Assembly (NCBI GenBank): GCA_937928555.1
Contig: CALFWR010000040.1
Location: 1 to 34,614, forward strand
Length of the DNA: 34,614 nucleotides
DNA from: an uncultured Pirellulaceae bacterium
GTDB taxonomy: Bacteria; Planctomycetota; Planctomycetia; Pirellulales; Pirellulaceae
Direction of reading: 5' to 3'
Numbering within the stretch: position 1 is the first letter of the stretch; each line of letters opens with the position of its first letter. A program made the position numbers and the translations under genes. Below the pieces are notes generated by a model, which made no database searches, was not told where the DNA came from, and saw only the letters and a program-made list of their open reading frames with translations. This document shows, one piece after another, positions 1-7,753 of the stretch.

Positions 1-2
1 AA

Positions 3-190
3 CCCGGATTATTCACGACAACGGGCGTTGATTCTACGTCTGGCCAGCAGGAGCAAGGGAAAAGCTGAATTTCAACAAGAAATTTGAATCATCCGGCAGA
101 TGAAAACCACAGCGTTCGTTTCATCGCATCAGAGTCGTGGATCACTGTCGGAACTGATTCTGACGCCCACGCCTCGTGAATAATCCGGGG
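3..190 (-). repeat. MITE-like inverted-repeat element, copy A (full length)
   Basis: About 187 bp bounded by terminal inverted repeats CCGGATTATTCACGA and its complement TCGTGAATAATCCGG. Read on the minus strand it aligns end to end with the copy at 4492-4676 with scattered substitutions (I estimate roughly 90% identity by eye). It encodes no protein of useful size. The side at position 190 is the end with the GAGGCGTGGGCGT subterminal sequence seen in the other copies. The window begins two bases outside the other end, so a target duplication cannot be fully checked; the visible flank (TTCA on one side, TT on the other, each one base from the repeat) is compatible with a 4-bp duplication. 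Confidence 0.85.
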
Positions 191-431
191 TGAAAGGTAG
201 GCGGACCGAACGACGGACCAACCGATCCCAAGGCTTCAGCTGGATGCAGCTGAGGAAGGGTGGCATCGACATTAAAGCCGGCTCCAGCTCTGAATCTTCT
301 GCGTTGGGTGACGTGATCAGGATGTGCATGGGCGTAACGCGAGGCGGCGCTGATGAGTTGCCCGAGATTTAAACCTGTCTTTTACCACATGATCGAAAGC
401 CTCAACTGCGATGTTCAGAAGTAGCCCGACG
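191..431. other. Intergenic stretch with no supported gene
   Basis: Between repeat copy A and the terminator of the sigma factor gene. A 60-codon frame on the plus strand (190-372) begins at the edge of the repeat and lacks a ribosome binding site; it could be the tail of a gene interrupted by the element, but I recognise no domain in it. Nothing else is supported. Confidence 0.4.
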
Positions 432-462
432 AAAAAGCCGCGGTTGGCGAACCAACCGCGGC
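432..462 (-). terminator. Rho-independent terminator of the ECF sigma gene
   Basis: A perfect 11-bp GC-rich stem (437-447 with 452-462) closed by a four-base loop. On the minus strand it is followed by five T residues (432-436). It lies about 100 bp beyond the stop codon of the minus-strand sigma factor gene at 562-1137 and is correctly oriented to end that transcript. Confidence 0.85.
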
Positions 463-486
463 AAAAGGTTTATGGTTTCGATATGG

Positions 487-516
487 ACTGGCAACCGTCG
501 TTAAACGGTCGCCAGT
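487..516. repeat. Hairpin in the 3' untranslated region of the sigma gene
   Basis: ACTGGC (487-492) pairs with GCCAGT (511-516) and ACCGT (494-498) with ACGGT (505-509), leaving one internal mismatch and a short loop. The half-site TTAAACGGTCGCCAGT is echoed, imperfectly, just inside the sigma gene's 3' end (about 562-578). No T run follows, so this is not the terminator itself; it may protect the 3' end or be a decayed duplication of the gene's tail. Confidence 0.4.
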
Positions 517-561
517 AACAACTCGCTGCGACTAAGCTGCAGCCAACTGCAACTCGCCGCC

Positions 562-1137
562 TTAAACGGCAGCCAGTTCCTCAACCTGCTTTGCAAGTCG
601 CTTACGGGCAACGTGCAGACGTCGCTTGATGGTGCCCAGGGGCGCTTCAAACTGGTCTGCCATTTCCAGCAGTGACTGGCCGTCAACGTAGAACGCGACC
701 AGTGTGTCGCGGTCCATGTCGCCAAGTCGCTCCAGGCCGGCGCGGACTTCGTCCTGACGCTCGACAGCCAAAGCGGCGTCCAGCGGCGAACCTTCTTCCA
801 TCACCGTTGCTTCGAGCAATTCGGGCTCGACCGCAACGGAGTTGCCACGTCGAACGGCTCGGTTGATCGCCATGCGAACCGTGATCTGACGCAACCATCC
901 GATGAAAGCTTCAGGAGTTCGCAGCTGCTCGAGCTTGGTCATCGCCTGAACGAAAACGTCCTGGCAAAGCTCCGAAGCGTCAGCGTGGTCTCGCAGTCGA
1001 CGCATTGCGATGGCGAATACGACAGGCTGGAATCGCTCGAACAGTTCACCGAAAGCGTCACGGTCTCCGGCCTGAGCGGCGCGGACCAGCTCAGCAGTTG
1101 AGAGGATTTCCTTGTATTGTGTGTTGATAGCGTTCAT
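562..1137 (-). CDS. ECF-type RNA polymerase sigma-70 factor
   Basis: A 191-residue protein with the two-domain layout of extracytoplasmic-function sigma factors. Region 2 occupies about residues 25-100, including the LCQDVFVQAM core-binding/-10 recognition helix and the WLRQITVRMAINRAVRR segment. Region 4 spans about 128-186, with a helix-turn-helix around FEAPLGTIKRRLHVARKRL. It would direct RNA polymerase to its own set of promoters. No adjacent anti-sigma gene is obvious; the gene upstream on the same strand (1389-1700) is a small unknown protein and could be its partner, though nothing in its sequence shows this. The ATG at 1137 is preceded by AGAAGAGAACC, a weak ribosome binding site. 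An intrinsic terminator lies downstream at 432-462. Confidence 0.9.
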   Translation of the reverse strand: MNAINTQYKEILSTAELVRAAQAGDRDAFGELFERFQPVVFAIAMRRLRDHADASELCQDVFVQAMTKLEQLRTPEAFIGWLRQITVRMAINRAVRRGNSVAVEPELLEATVMEEGSPLDAALAVERQDEVRAGLERLGDMDRDTLVAFYVDGQSLLEMADQFEAPLGTIKRRLHVARKRLAKQVEELAAV

Positions 1138-1388
1138 GGTTCTCTTCTATGAAATTGCCTCACGCTTGAGGGAGCGGGCCGATTCTGTTTGGTGTCAGAA
1201 TCAGGGCCGATCCGAAAATCAGACGCAGGGCTGGTTTCAAAAACGTGTCGTACAAAGGCAGGCGAAGCTCACGATGAGCAGACGCGCGGCAGCCTTACTG
1301 GCGTTCTTGCGAAGCAGCTTTCTCAGGGTTCCAGTTGTCCGTCGTTGGTGACGGGCTCTTCTTGAACGAAGAGGCTCTTCAGGAAGAG
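1138..1388 (-). other. Leader/intergenic region with two tandem hairpins
   Basis: Region between the small gene at 1389-1700 and the sigma gene. Just past the small gene's stop lie two adjacent inverted repeats: GCTCTTC (1374-1380) with GAAGAGC (1383-1389), and CTCTTC (1356-1361) with GAAGAG (1368-1373). The same CTCTTC/GAAGAG arms could pair in alternative ways, which is suggestive of an attenuator or processing site, but no T run is present. No gene is supported here. Confidence 0.35.
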
Positions 1389-1700
1389 CTAACTGGTATG
1401 GCCTGAGCCGCCCACAACTGGGCATAGCTGACAGGTGCCGGCGGTTGCCTGGATCCGTTCATTCACGAATCTGGAGCGTTTGCCAAAGGGCATGCCCGGC
1501 ATATTGCCAAGGCTTATCCCGGCATTGCCGGCCACGGTCAGTAACCCGAGGTGACGTCTTTGAGACGTAACGCCTGGCGTTTGGACCGTGGGTTGGTGCC
1601 ATAGATAGGCCGGCAGTGCATCGAAGCGCGACAAATCCACGACGACTGCGCTAAAACGACGAATGACGTTTGCGATCGAGCTGTAGATTGAATTACGCAT
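1389..1700 (-). CDS. Small hypothetical protein upstream of the sigma gene
   Basis: A frame of 103 residues beginning at the ATG at 1700, chosen because AGGAG (1708-1712) sits seven bases upstream. The open frame extends further 5' (to 1877), but the longer version lacks a ribosome binding site. The protein begins MRNSIYSSIANVIRRF, is rich in Arg, Val, Gly and Pro, and has a CQLC pair near its C-terminus; there is no signal peptide or membrane segment. I do not recognise a family. It is transcribed in the same direction as the ECF sigma gene, 250 bp upstream of it, so it may be in its operon. The strong Shine-Dalgarno is the main argument that it is real; a spurious frame remains possible. 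Confidence 0.45.
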   Translation of the reverse strand: MRNSIYSSIANVIRRFSAVVVDLSRFDALPAYLWHQPTVQTPGVTSQRRHLGLLTVAGNAGISLGNMPGMPFGKRSRFVNERIQATAGTCQLCPVVGGSGHTS

Positions 1701-2264
1701 ATCAATGCTCCTGCGTGCCTGGCACGTAAAAGAGAACAAGTTTCGGAAGCCCATTTCGGATTCCCAAAGCGGAGGGCAGTCCAGCCCGCTGCTGTTTAAC
1801 TTTAGCACGACGCGGCCAAAGTCAAACGAGAACTTCCTTGCACCCACGAAAGACGCAATCGGTCGCAGAAGGTTCACGCCATCCGCGAATTTTTTTGGAA
1901 AAAATTATCGGCTGACGTTTACCGCTTTTTGCAAAAAACTCCCGGATCCCGGGAGTGTCCGCCGTGACGTGGTCTTACTTGAGATTACGGATAATTGCTG
2001 TTTTGCCGGTAGCATGGGCCAGCAGGCATGGGGCAAGCTATCAGAAAGCCTCAGCCGAGCCTGTAGGCTGCGGCGAGTTTGCGGCCGCTAAAACCCCTTA
2101 AATGATCGATAGCGACCGATTTGACATAGCAACCTGCGGAAAGATAATTCATATTACTTTCGATGCCACTTTCCACCCGATATAAGAAGTGGCACACAAA
2201 AAAGTCCGGAGCACTGGAAGAGGCGCCAGCGAAATCGGAGACGGGAAACCTTGGGAGGATGTTT
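1701..2264. other. Divergent promoter region without a supported gene
   Basis: About 560 bp between the minus-strand small gene and the plus-strand FHA gene. It contains an AT-rich tract (1890-1940), the orphan minus-strand terminator at 1933-1956 and, presumably, the promoters of both flanking genes. On the minus strand TTGCAA and GATAAT occur about 19 bp apart near 1931-1906, a weak sigma-70-like arrangement. Frames crossing this region are antisense or lack start signals. Confidence 0.4.
1933..1956 (-). terminator. Orphan intrinsic terminator (minus strand)
   Basis: An 8-bp stem ACTCCCGG (1938-1945) / CCGGGAGT (1949-1956) with a three-base loop, followed on the minus strand by a run of six T residues (1933-1938). 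No minus-strand gene ends just upstream of it: the next gene at higher coordinates (2265-2918) runs the other way. It may end an unannotated minus-strand or antisense transcript, or insulate the promoter of the gene at 1389-1700. Confidence 0.65.
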
Positions 2265-2918
2265 ATGCAGGTGGTTTTGAGAGTTGTTGGGGGCAAGCAC
2301 AATGGTAGGGAAATTAAGATCTCGGTGCCCAAGTTCATAATTGGTCGGGGCGAAGGCACGCATTTGCGGCCCAGTAGTGATCTGGTCAGTCGAAACCACT
2401 GCTGTATTTCTATCGAAGATGGACAGGTCTTTGTCGAAGACATGGGCAGCCGTAACGGAACGTTCGTCAACGGCGAGCAGTTGACCGAAAAACACAAGGG
2501 CCGATCCGGGGACACCGTTCGTGTTGGTCGGCTTCAGTTTGAGCTGGTTCTTGATCCAGCGAGAGCGTCCAAAAAGGCCAAAGTCACAAATGTCGTCGAA
2601 GCGGCGGCTAGGACCGCCAGTAATGGAAAAGCGGGCCTTGAGGACAGCATTTCAGATTGGCTTGCTGTGCAGGGCACCGATGAGGGCGAAGAGGCCAAAT
2701 CGGAAACCATTCAGTTCAGCCTTGAGGAAACTCAATCACTCTTCGACTCTTCATCACAGTTGGAGCCTGAATCAGGAGAGTTGCTGCAGGGCGAAGAAGC
2801 CGGCACAGACGAGAAGCAACAGGGTGCCGGCAAGTTGCCACCGGTTCCCAAGAAGCTGGCTCGTGACTCAAAGGCCGCAGCCGACGAAGCGTTGAAGAAA
2901 TTCTTCAACCGACGCTAG
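2265..2918 (+). CDS. FHA domain protein
   Basis: A 217-residue cytoplasmic protein with an N-terminal forkhead-associated domain (about residues 1-95), which binds phosphothreonine peptides. The conserved FHA features are visible: G27-R28, the S42-R43-x-H45 motif and the DMGSRNGTFVNG segment at 59-70. The rest is a long acidic, Gln/Ser-rich and probably disordered tail that ends in a basic Lys/Arg segment. The start at 2265 is chosen because GGGAGG (2253-2258) lies six bases upstream and the FHA domain begins at once; the open frame runs further 5' to 2163 and includes another ATG at 2259. A natural partner would be a Ser/Thr kinase such as the one encoded at 4831-7017, but this is inference. 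Confidence 0.88.
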   Translation: MQVVLRVVGGKHNGREIKISVPKFIIGRGEGTHLRPSSDLVSRNHCCISIEDGQVFVEDMGSRNGTFVNGEQLTEKHKGRSGDTVRVGRLQFELVLDPARASKKAKVTNVVEAAARTASNGKAGLEDSISDWLAVQGTDEGEEAKSETIQFSLEETQSLFDSSSQLEPESGELLQGEEAGTDEKQQGAGKLPPVPKKLARDSKAAADEALKKFFNRR

Positions 2919-2966
2919 TTCTGCGGAGATTGGGTAAGCAAATCCAGACAAATTATTTCAATGCGA

Positions 2967-2996
2967 GGGTAGGTGATTCATTCACCTGCCCTTTTT
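2967..2996 (+). terminator. Rho-independent terminator of the FHA gene
   Basis: A 10-bp stem (2967-2976 with 2982-2991, one G-T wobble) with a five-base loop, followed by five T residues (2992-2996). It lies 48 bp after the stop codon of the FHA gene and separates it from the sigma/anti-sigma pair. Confidence 0.85.
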
Positions 2997-3247
2997 GCGT
3001 GGGTGCAGCGGCCGCAATTGTCTTCCAGACCAGCCGCAGTCATGTCCATCGCTGTTGACCCTGCCAAAGTCAGATCAATGGCCGAAAATTTGCTAAATCT
3101 TCGATTTTGACTCTTTGATCGCAATAATCCGAGATCCCTCGCGAATTACTGGTTCAAACGTTGTAAAAACTTCGAAACTTGGCGTGCCGATTCGGGGTAA
3201 AGTACTCGTGTTCAGAAAGCAAACCGCTTTCGCATTGGAGTGGGTGG

Positions 3248-3817
3248 GTGTCTGAAGAATTTCCAGTTTTGGTAAACAAGTGTATTGCGGGCCAGCAGGC
3301 TGCGATTCATCAGTTGGTCGATCAGTTTCGTGGGCAGGTTTACGGTCTTTGTTATCGGATGCTGCGCCAGCGGGAAGATGCAGAGGACGCGACTCAGGAG
3401 ACTTTTGTCAGGGTGGTTAAAAACCTCCACCGTTGGGATCCAACCCGGGCTTTTGAGCCATGGTTGTTGACCATTGCGGGCAACCGTTGCCGCACCAAAC
3501 TTGCGCGGCGCAAGCGACGGCCAGCAGTACTGACCCTTGACTACCCGATTCCTGACGCCACCGTCGAAAATCGCAAAGCCGAGTTGTTGGCTGAAGAGAT
3601 TGAACTTGGGCTGACGGGTATCCGCGAGGAGTACCGCAAGGCATTTTTGCTGTTTCACCAGCGAGAGATGTCCTACCTCGAGATCGGCGAAACGATGGGC
3701 GTTCCCCTGGGCACCGTCAAAACATGGGTCCATCGGGCTCGACGCGAACTAATTCAACGTTTGAGAACAAGAGGCGTACTGGGTGAAAACAGCTCAACAA
3801 AAAAATCCATTGCATGA
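3248..3817 (+). CDS. ECF-type RNA polymerase sigma factor (cognate of the anti-sigma that follows)
   Basis: A 189-residue sigma-70 family protein. Region 2 (about residues 10-75) contains AEDATQETFVRVVKNL and the promoter-melting segment up to NRCRTKLARRKRR. Region 4 (about 115-175) carries the MSYLEIGETMGVPLGTVKTW helix-turn-helix. The GTG at 3248 is preferred because GGAG (3237-3240) is seven bases upstream and the family's N-terminus starts there; an earlier in-frame start at 3179 would add 23 unconserved residues. The 3' end overlaps the next gene by 35 bp, which indicates translational coupling with its membrane anti-sigma factor. It therefore probably responds to an envelope signal. Confidence 0.92.
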   Translation: MSEEFPVLVNKCIAGQQAAIHQLVDQFRGQVYGLCYRMLRQREDAEDATQETFVRVVKNLHRWDPTRAFEPWLLTIAGNRCRTKLARRKRRPAVLTLDYPIPDATVENRKAELLAEEIELGLTGIREEYRKAFLLFHQREMSYLEIGETMGVPLGTVKTWVHRARRELIQRLRTRGVLGENSSTKKSIA

Positions 3818-4490
3818 GGCCCGTTGCAATGCCATCGAGCTTCGAATTCAGGATTTGATGGATTCCCGCCAGCCTCTTCTGGATGACGCTGAGATTCAAA
3901 ATCACATTTCGACCTGCGATCAATGCGCCGAACTGGTGGTGGATTACGGTGCGATCGAAGATTCGCTTTCGCAGGTTCCTGTGACGACCGTTCATCGGCT
4001 TTCCCAGCTTGGTGCTCGGCATGAACTGGCAGCCAATCGATGGTGGACTGTGGCTCCAAAGCATCAGCCGATTGCGTTTTTCGTATCGGTGGCCAGCCTG
4101 TTGCTTGTCTTGCTGACGGCTTCGGCGTGGACAGGCCCTGGTGTGCCGGTTGACTTTGCCGCGACGCCCGTCGCCAACACAGCCACGGACTCTCCTGCGA
4201 AGCCTGTTGCTGCCATTGCACATTCAGCGGTTTTGAAGAATCCGGGAATTTTTGATCAGCGAACGTTGGTAAGTCTCGACCGGATCGTCACTCAAATCGA
4301 ACCTCTCAACGGATACCTGAATCTGACTGGAGATCTGCCCGGAATTCGCCCTGTGCGGCAGTCGGTTCATGCCACCTATCAGTTGATTCGCGAAAGCATG
4401 GAAGACGGCCCGTCAAAATCCAATGACCCCAATGAAGCTGACAGGCTCAGGGTTCAGTCGTTGGCTTTCTTTGTCTGTGCCTGGTCTTGA
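3783..4490 (+). CDS. Membrane-anchored zinc-finger anti-sigma factor
   Basis: A 235-residue protein starting with GTG inside the end of the sigma gene. Residues 41-48 form the H-x3-C-x2-C signature (H41, C45, C48) of zinc-binding anti-sigma (ZAS, zf-HC2) domains, which hold the cognate sigma factor. One hydrophobic membrane segment spans about 97-115. The remaining 120 residues would be periplasmic and act as a sensor; I recognise no domain there. The TGA stop (4488-4490) is separated by one base from a copy of the MITE-like element. The flanks suggest a TTGA target duplication that would have left the original stop intact, so the protein is probably not truncated. Confidence 0.85.
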   Translation: MKTAQQKNPLHEARCNAIELRIQDLMDSRQPLLDDAEIQNHISTCDQCAELVVDYGAIEDSLSQVPVTTVHRLSQLGARHELAANRWWTVAPKHQPIAFFVSVASLLLVLLTASAWTGPGVPVDFAATPVANTATDSPAKPVAAIAHSAVLKNPGIFDQRTLVSLDRIVTQIEPLNGYLNLTGDLPGIRPVRQSVHATYQLIRESMEDGPSKSNDPNEADRLRVQSLAFFVCAWS

Positions 4491-4491
4491 G

Positions 4492-4676
4492 CCCGGATTA
4501 TTCACGAGGCGTGGGCGTCAGAATCAGTTGAGACAGTGATCCGCGACTCTGATGCGATGAAACGATCGCTGTGGTTTTCATCTACCGGATGGCTCAAATT
4601 TCGTGTTGAACTTCAGCTTTTCCATTGCTCCTGTTGGCAGACGTAGAATCAACGCCCGTCGTCGTGAATAATCCGG
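4492..4676 (+). repeat. MITE-like inverted-repeat element, copy B (full length)
   Basis: A 185-bp element with 15-bp perfect terminal inverted repeats (CCGGATTATTCACGA at the left, its complement at the right). The tetranucleotide TTGA occurs on both sides, each one base from the CCCGG/CCGG termini, consistent with a 4-bp target duplication. One frame stays open for about 50 codons but has no start signal, so no transposase is encoded. It sits directly after the anti-sigma stop codon and about 150 bp before the kinase gene. Confidence 0.88.
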
Positions 4677-4830
4677 ATTGAAAGTTGTAAAACGGGTTGA
4701 CTGGGGAAAGCTGGTTTTGAGATTGAGGGAGCATGAATCCCGTTAATTGCACGCGCGGCGCAATGCTCATCGGCCGACATGTGACTACAATATCTAATGG
4801 CAAACACTGCCTTTGTCATCGGACGTGCGA

Positions 4831-7017
4831 ATGAAGTTCTCCTATCCAAGCGGCGCCAAACCTCTGACCGGTTACACCGTCAAGCGTGGGATTGGTATCG
4901 GCGGATTCGGCGAAGTGTATTTCGCGCTCAATGATGCGGGCAAAGAAGTCGCCCTCAAAAAGATCCAGCGGAATCTCGACATCGAGCTACGTGGTGTCCG
5001 CCAGTGCCTTAACATTCGCCACGTCAATCTGATTTCGCTGTGGGACATCCAGACCAGCAAGGCAGGCGAAAGCTGGGTGGTAATGGAGTACGTCCCCGGG
5101 CCAAGCTTGCGGGACATCCTTGAAGACTGCCCCCGTGGGCTTCCTGAGCAACTCATCAAGCAATGGTTTACGTCGATTGCTTCTGGCGTCGCCTACCTTC
5201 ATCATCGCGGCATTGTTCACCGCGACCTCAAACCGGAAAATGTCTTCCGCGACGACGACGCTCACGTGATCAAAATTGGGGACTACGGGCTGTCGAAGTT
5301 CATTTCGTCCAACCGTCAGAGCGGGCAAACGGGAACCGTCGGTACCGTCCACTACATGGCTCCTGAAATTTCCAAAGGCGAATACGGCAAGGAAGTCGAT
5401 ATCTATGCGTTAGGCATTATGCTTTATGAGATGCTCACCGGTGATGTGCCATTCGACGGCGAAACATCCCAAGAGATCATGTACAAGCACCTGCTCGAAT
5501 CACCGCACTTGGATTCGGTCGGCAAAAAGTATCGCGATGTTCTGGCCGGTTGCTTGGACAAAGAATCGGCGTCGCGATTTTCCAACGTGGCAGCCATGAT
5601 TTCCGAAATGCCATGGCAGGAGTTTGCCGGAAAGTCCAACCAGATTCTTTCGCTGCATTCGGTCGGCGTGTTTCCAAAACCGGACAAGTCGAACACTGGC
5701 CAGGTCCGTGTCGAACCGGGCAGCGATCAACTGGGTGCAAGGATCGAGCCTATCCTGATCAGCAATCAGGACAGCGACACGCAAATGCCGGCTCTGTTTT
5801 TTGGTCCGGTTGTTGAACAGCCCGAGGTCACCGCGAAGTCACCCGAGGAACAGGATCGACTGCGACGCTTTCGCAAAACAACACCTCCGCGATCCGAAAT
5901 CATCAATGACCAGAAGCTTGCCCAGTTGCGAGCCCGACAGGCCAAAGAGTCGGGACAGGAACCGGAACAGGCCGGTGGGAAACTTTCCAAACGAACCACG
6001 GTCGTTGGGATGGAACCCGTTGCTCTTTTCGACACCGATTCGGCGGATCCAGCGGTTTCGTTTTTACAAGCCGGCGTTCCAAACGTCAAACAAACCGCCA
6101 AAGATCCGAGGATGCGGCTGTCTCGGCGGCGACGCATCATGGCCCGAAAGCTCTCGCGAAAGTACAGCTCTTACGCTCGCCGACTGGCAAACAAACCGAT
6201 GGCTACGCCGGGTAAGTTCGCGGGTCTGGTTGGGTTTGGCTGGCTGGTACTGACGATTCCGCAGGTTGCTTTTTGGGCCGGCATTCTGATCTCACTGATG
6301 CTCGTTGCGTTTGCGTTGATGAAGACGTGGGCCAAAGAGAAGATTTGGACCCACTCGCCACGATCTGCCGGTAAACGCGATGAGCAGTACCTGATCGGGC
6401 AGTGGATGGCCAGGCGACCGGTCGAAGATCAAATCGCCGAACGACTGGGTGAGTTGCTTGTCGCGGCGGCGACGGTGGTTCCACTTTCGTTTTTGTTCTG
6501 CCTTGCTCAGGGGAAGCCTTTTGCTTCGTCGCCGCTGGAGTTCTGGGCACTGTTCGCGTGGGTCGCTGCCACGGTTTGCACTTGCGTCTGGGCGCTGCTT
6601 GTCCCACCTGATCCAGAATCCGACGATACCGTTTCGCGAGGAACACGGCTTGTCGCGGTGGCCGCGATCGGGTTCGTGACCGCTGGTTTTTCCGCCTGGC
6701 TGGCAAAGTACTTTTACCTTTCGGAATACTCCCACGCCACTGCCGGTCACATGGCATGCATCGTCGCGATCGTGATTGCTGCAGGTTGGGTTCCGGTTCG
6801 CGAGCAGCGCCGTTCAAGGCTTAGCCTGGTGCGACTTGCAGGCTGTTTTGTTGTTGGCTCGAGCGTAGCTTGGCTGGTTGGGCTTGGCCCCGGATTTTAC
6901 GGGGTCCTCTCGGTGGCAGTCGCTGCTTCGCATCAGTTCGCGTCGGCCTGGCTAAGCGGGAAAACCAGATCCCGAATTCGACTCGCATTCGCAAAATCTG
7001 GGAAAGCTGTTAAATGA
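4831..7017 (+). CDS. Ser/Thr protein kinase with C-terminal multi-spanning membrane domain
   Basis: A 728-residue Hanks-type kinase. From the ATG at 4831: glycine loop GIGIGGFGEVY (20-30), VALK lysine K43, catalytic loop HRDLKPEN (130-137, catalytic D132), DYG in place of DFG (151-153) and an APE motif ending at E179, so it should be active. Residues 270-455 form a low-complexity, probably disordered linker. About residues 460-715 hold some six hydrophobic membrane segments, separated after the first pair by a charged cytoplasmic loop. An upstream in-frame TTG (4813) and GTG (4825) are alternative starts; none has a good ribosome binding site. It is followed by a small membrane protein gene. 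Likely role: phosphorylating threonines read by FHA proteins such as those at 2265 and 19183; this is inference. Confidence 0.9.
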   Translation: MKFSYPSGAKPLTGYTVKRGIGIGGFGEVYFALNDAGKEVALKKIQRNLDIELRGVRQCLNIRHVNLISLWDIQTSKAGESWVVMEYVPGPSLRDILEDCPRGLPEQLIKQWFTSIASGVAYLHHRGIVHRDLKPENVFRDDDAHVIKIGDYGLSKFISSNRQSGQTGTVGTVHYMAPEISKGEYGKEVDIYALGIMLYEMLTGDVPFDGETSQEIMYKHLLESPHLDSVGKKYRDVLAGCLDKESASRFSNVAAMISEMPWQEFAGKSNQILSLHSVGVFPKPDKSNTGQVRVEPGSDQLGARIEPILISNQDSDTQMPALFFGPVVEQPEVTAKSPEEQDRLRRFRKTTPPRSEIINDQKLAQLRARQAKESGQEPEQAGGKLSKRTTVVGMEPVALFDTDSADPAVSFLQAGVPNVKQTAKDPRMRLSRRRRIMARKLSRKYSSYARRLANKPMATPGKFAGLVGFGWLVLTIPQVAFWAGILISLMLVAFALMKTWAKEKIWTHSPRSAGKRDEQYLIGQWMARRPVEDQIAERLGELLVAAATVVPLSFLFCLAQGKPFASSPLEFWALFAWVAATVCTCVWALLVPPDPESDDTVSRGTRLVAVAAIGFVTAGFSAWLAKYFYLSEYSHATAGHMACIVAIVIAAGWVPVREQRRSRLSLVRLAGCFVVGSSVAWLVGLGPGFYGVLSVAVAASHQFASAWLSGKTRSRIRLAFAKSGKAVK

Positions 7018-7088
7018 CGACCGGGCATCCTGGCGTCTTAGCCGCCAAACCGCCAGTACCTGCCACTCCGATTCACTGCTGACACACA

Positions 7089-7709
7089 ATGAGCTTTCTA
7101 CTCGCAAATCTTTTCTTGCTCGCCGCGTTGGCGATGCCGCAGGAACTCGGGGAAGCCATTCCCGACTGGACGGAGCTTGATGCAACGACGAGTGACAACG
7201 GTGACTACCTGGTGGTGCTCAAGACCGAACAGTTCACCGACGTCAACGGTGCCGATGCAAAAATCTGCGACGCGATACGCAATGAAGTCGGTCGCTGGAT
7301 TCGGGCAAACATGGGGCTTTCGGGTGAATCCTATTCGCTGGCGATGACGGATCAGCAATGCAAGGCGCTGATTTGTGTTGACCCCGTTGGCGGTCAGCGC
7401 CGGTCTCACACGCATCACTTTCGTAGCGGCGGTGAAGATCGCTACCGGGGGCATGTGCAGATTTCGATTGGAAAAGAATTTCAAAGCTCTCTCGAGCGAT
7501 CTATGCACGGCTCGGCGATCCAGCAACGGTTGGTCTGGTCGCTGATCGTTTCGACGTTTGCGTTAGGGGGCGTTTTTGTGGCGTGGACTTATATACAGGG
7601 GATGCGTTTAACGCGAGGCCTGTATGTCCGCAAAATTCGCTGGTTTGTTGCCGCTTTGGCTGTGACTTTGCTAACTTTTTGTTTTCTGATCTGGTGGTTG
7701 ATGCTTTAG
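7089..7709 (+). CDS. Hypothetical membrane protein downstream of the kinase
   Basis: A 206-residue protein of no family I recognise. The first 18 residues form a hydrophobic signal-like segment; residues about 20-145 would lie outside the cytoplasm and include Cys 112 and 117-type positions and a His-rich SHTHHF stretch. Two membrane helices follow (about 149-170 and 184-203), joined by a basic loop. It begins 71 bp after the kinase stop on the same strand, so co-transcription with the kinase is likely, and it could be a partner or target of the kinase's membrane domain. No clear ribosome binding site precedes the ATG. Confidence 0.75.
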   Translation: MSFLLANLFLLAALAMPQELGEAIPDWTELDATTSDNGDYLVVLKTEQFTDVNGADAKICDAIRNEVGRWIRANMGLSGESYSLAMTDQQCKALICVDPVGGQRRSHTHHFRSGGEDRYRGHVQISIGKEFQSSLERSMHGSAIQQRLVWSLIVSTFALGGVFVAWTYIQGMRLTRGLYVRKIRWFVAALAVTLLTFCFLIWWLML

Positions 7710-7753
7710 AATCTGTCCTTCATCAGCTCAACCTTCAGCAACATGGAATCACC

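Noticed and set aside
190..372. Plus-strand frame of 60 codons next to repeat copy A
   Set aside because: Starts at the repeat boundary without a ribosome binding site; may be a gene remnant, but nothing recognisable supports it.
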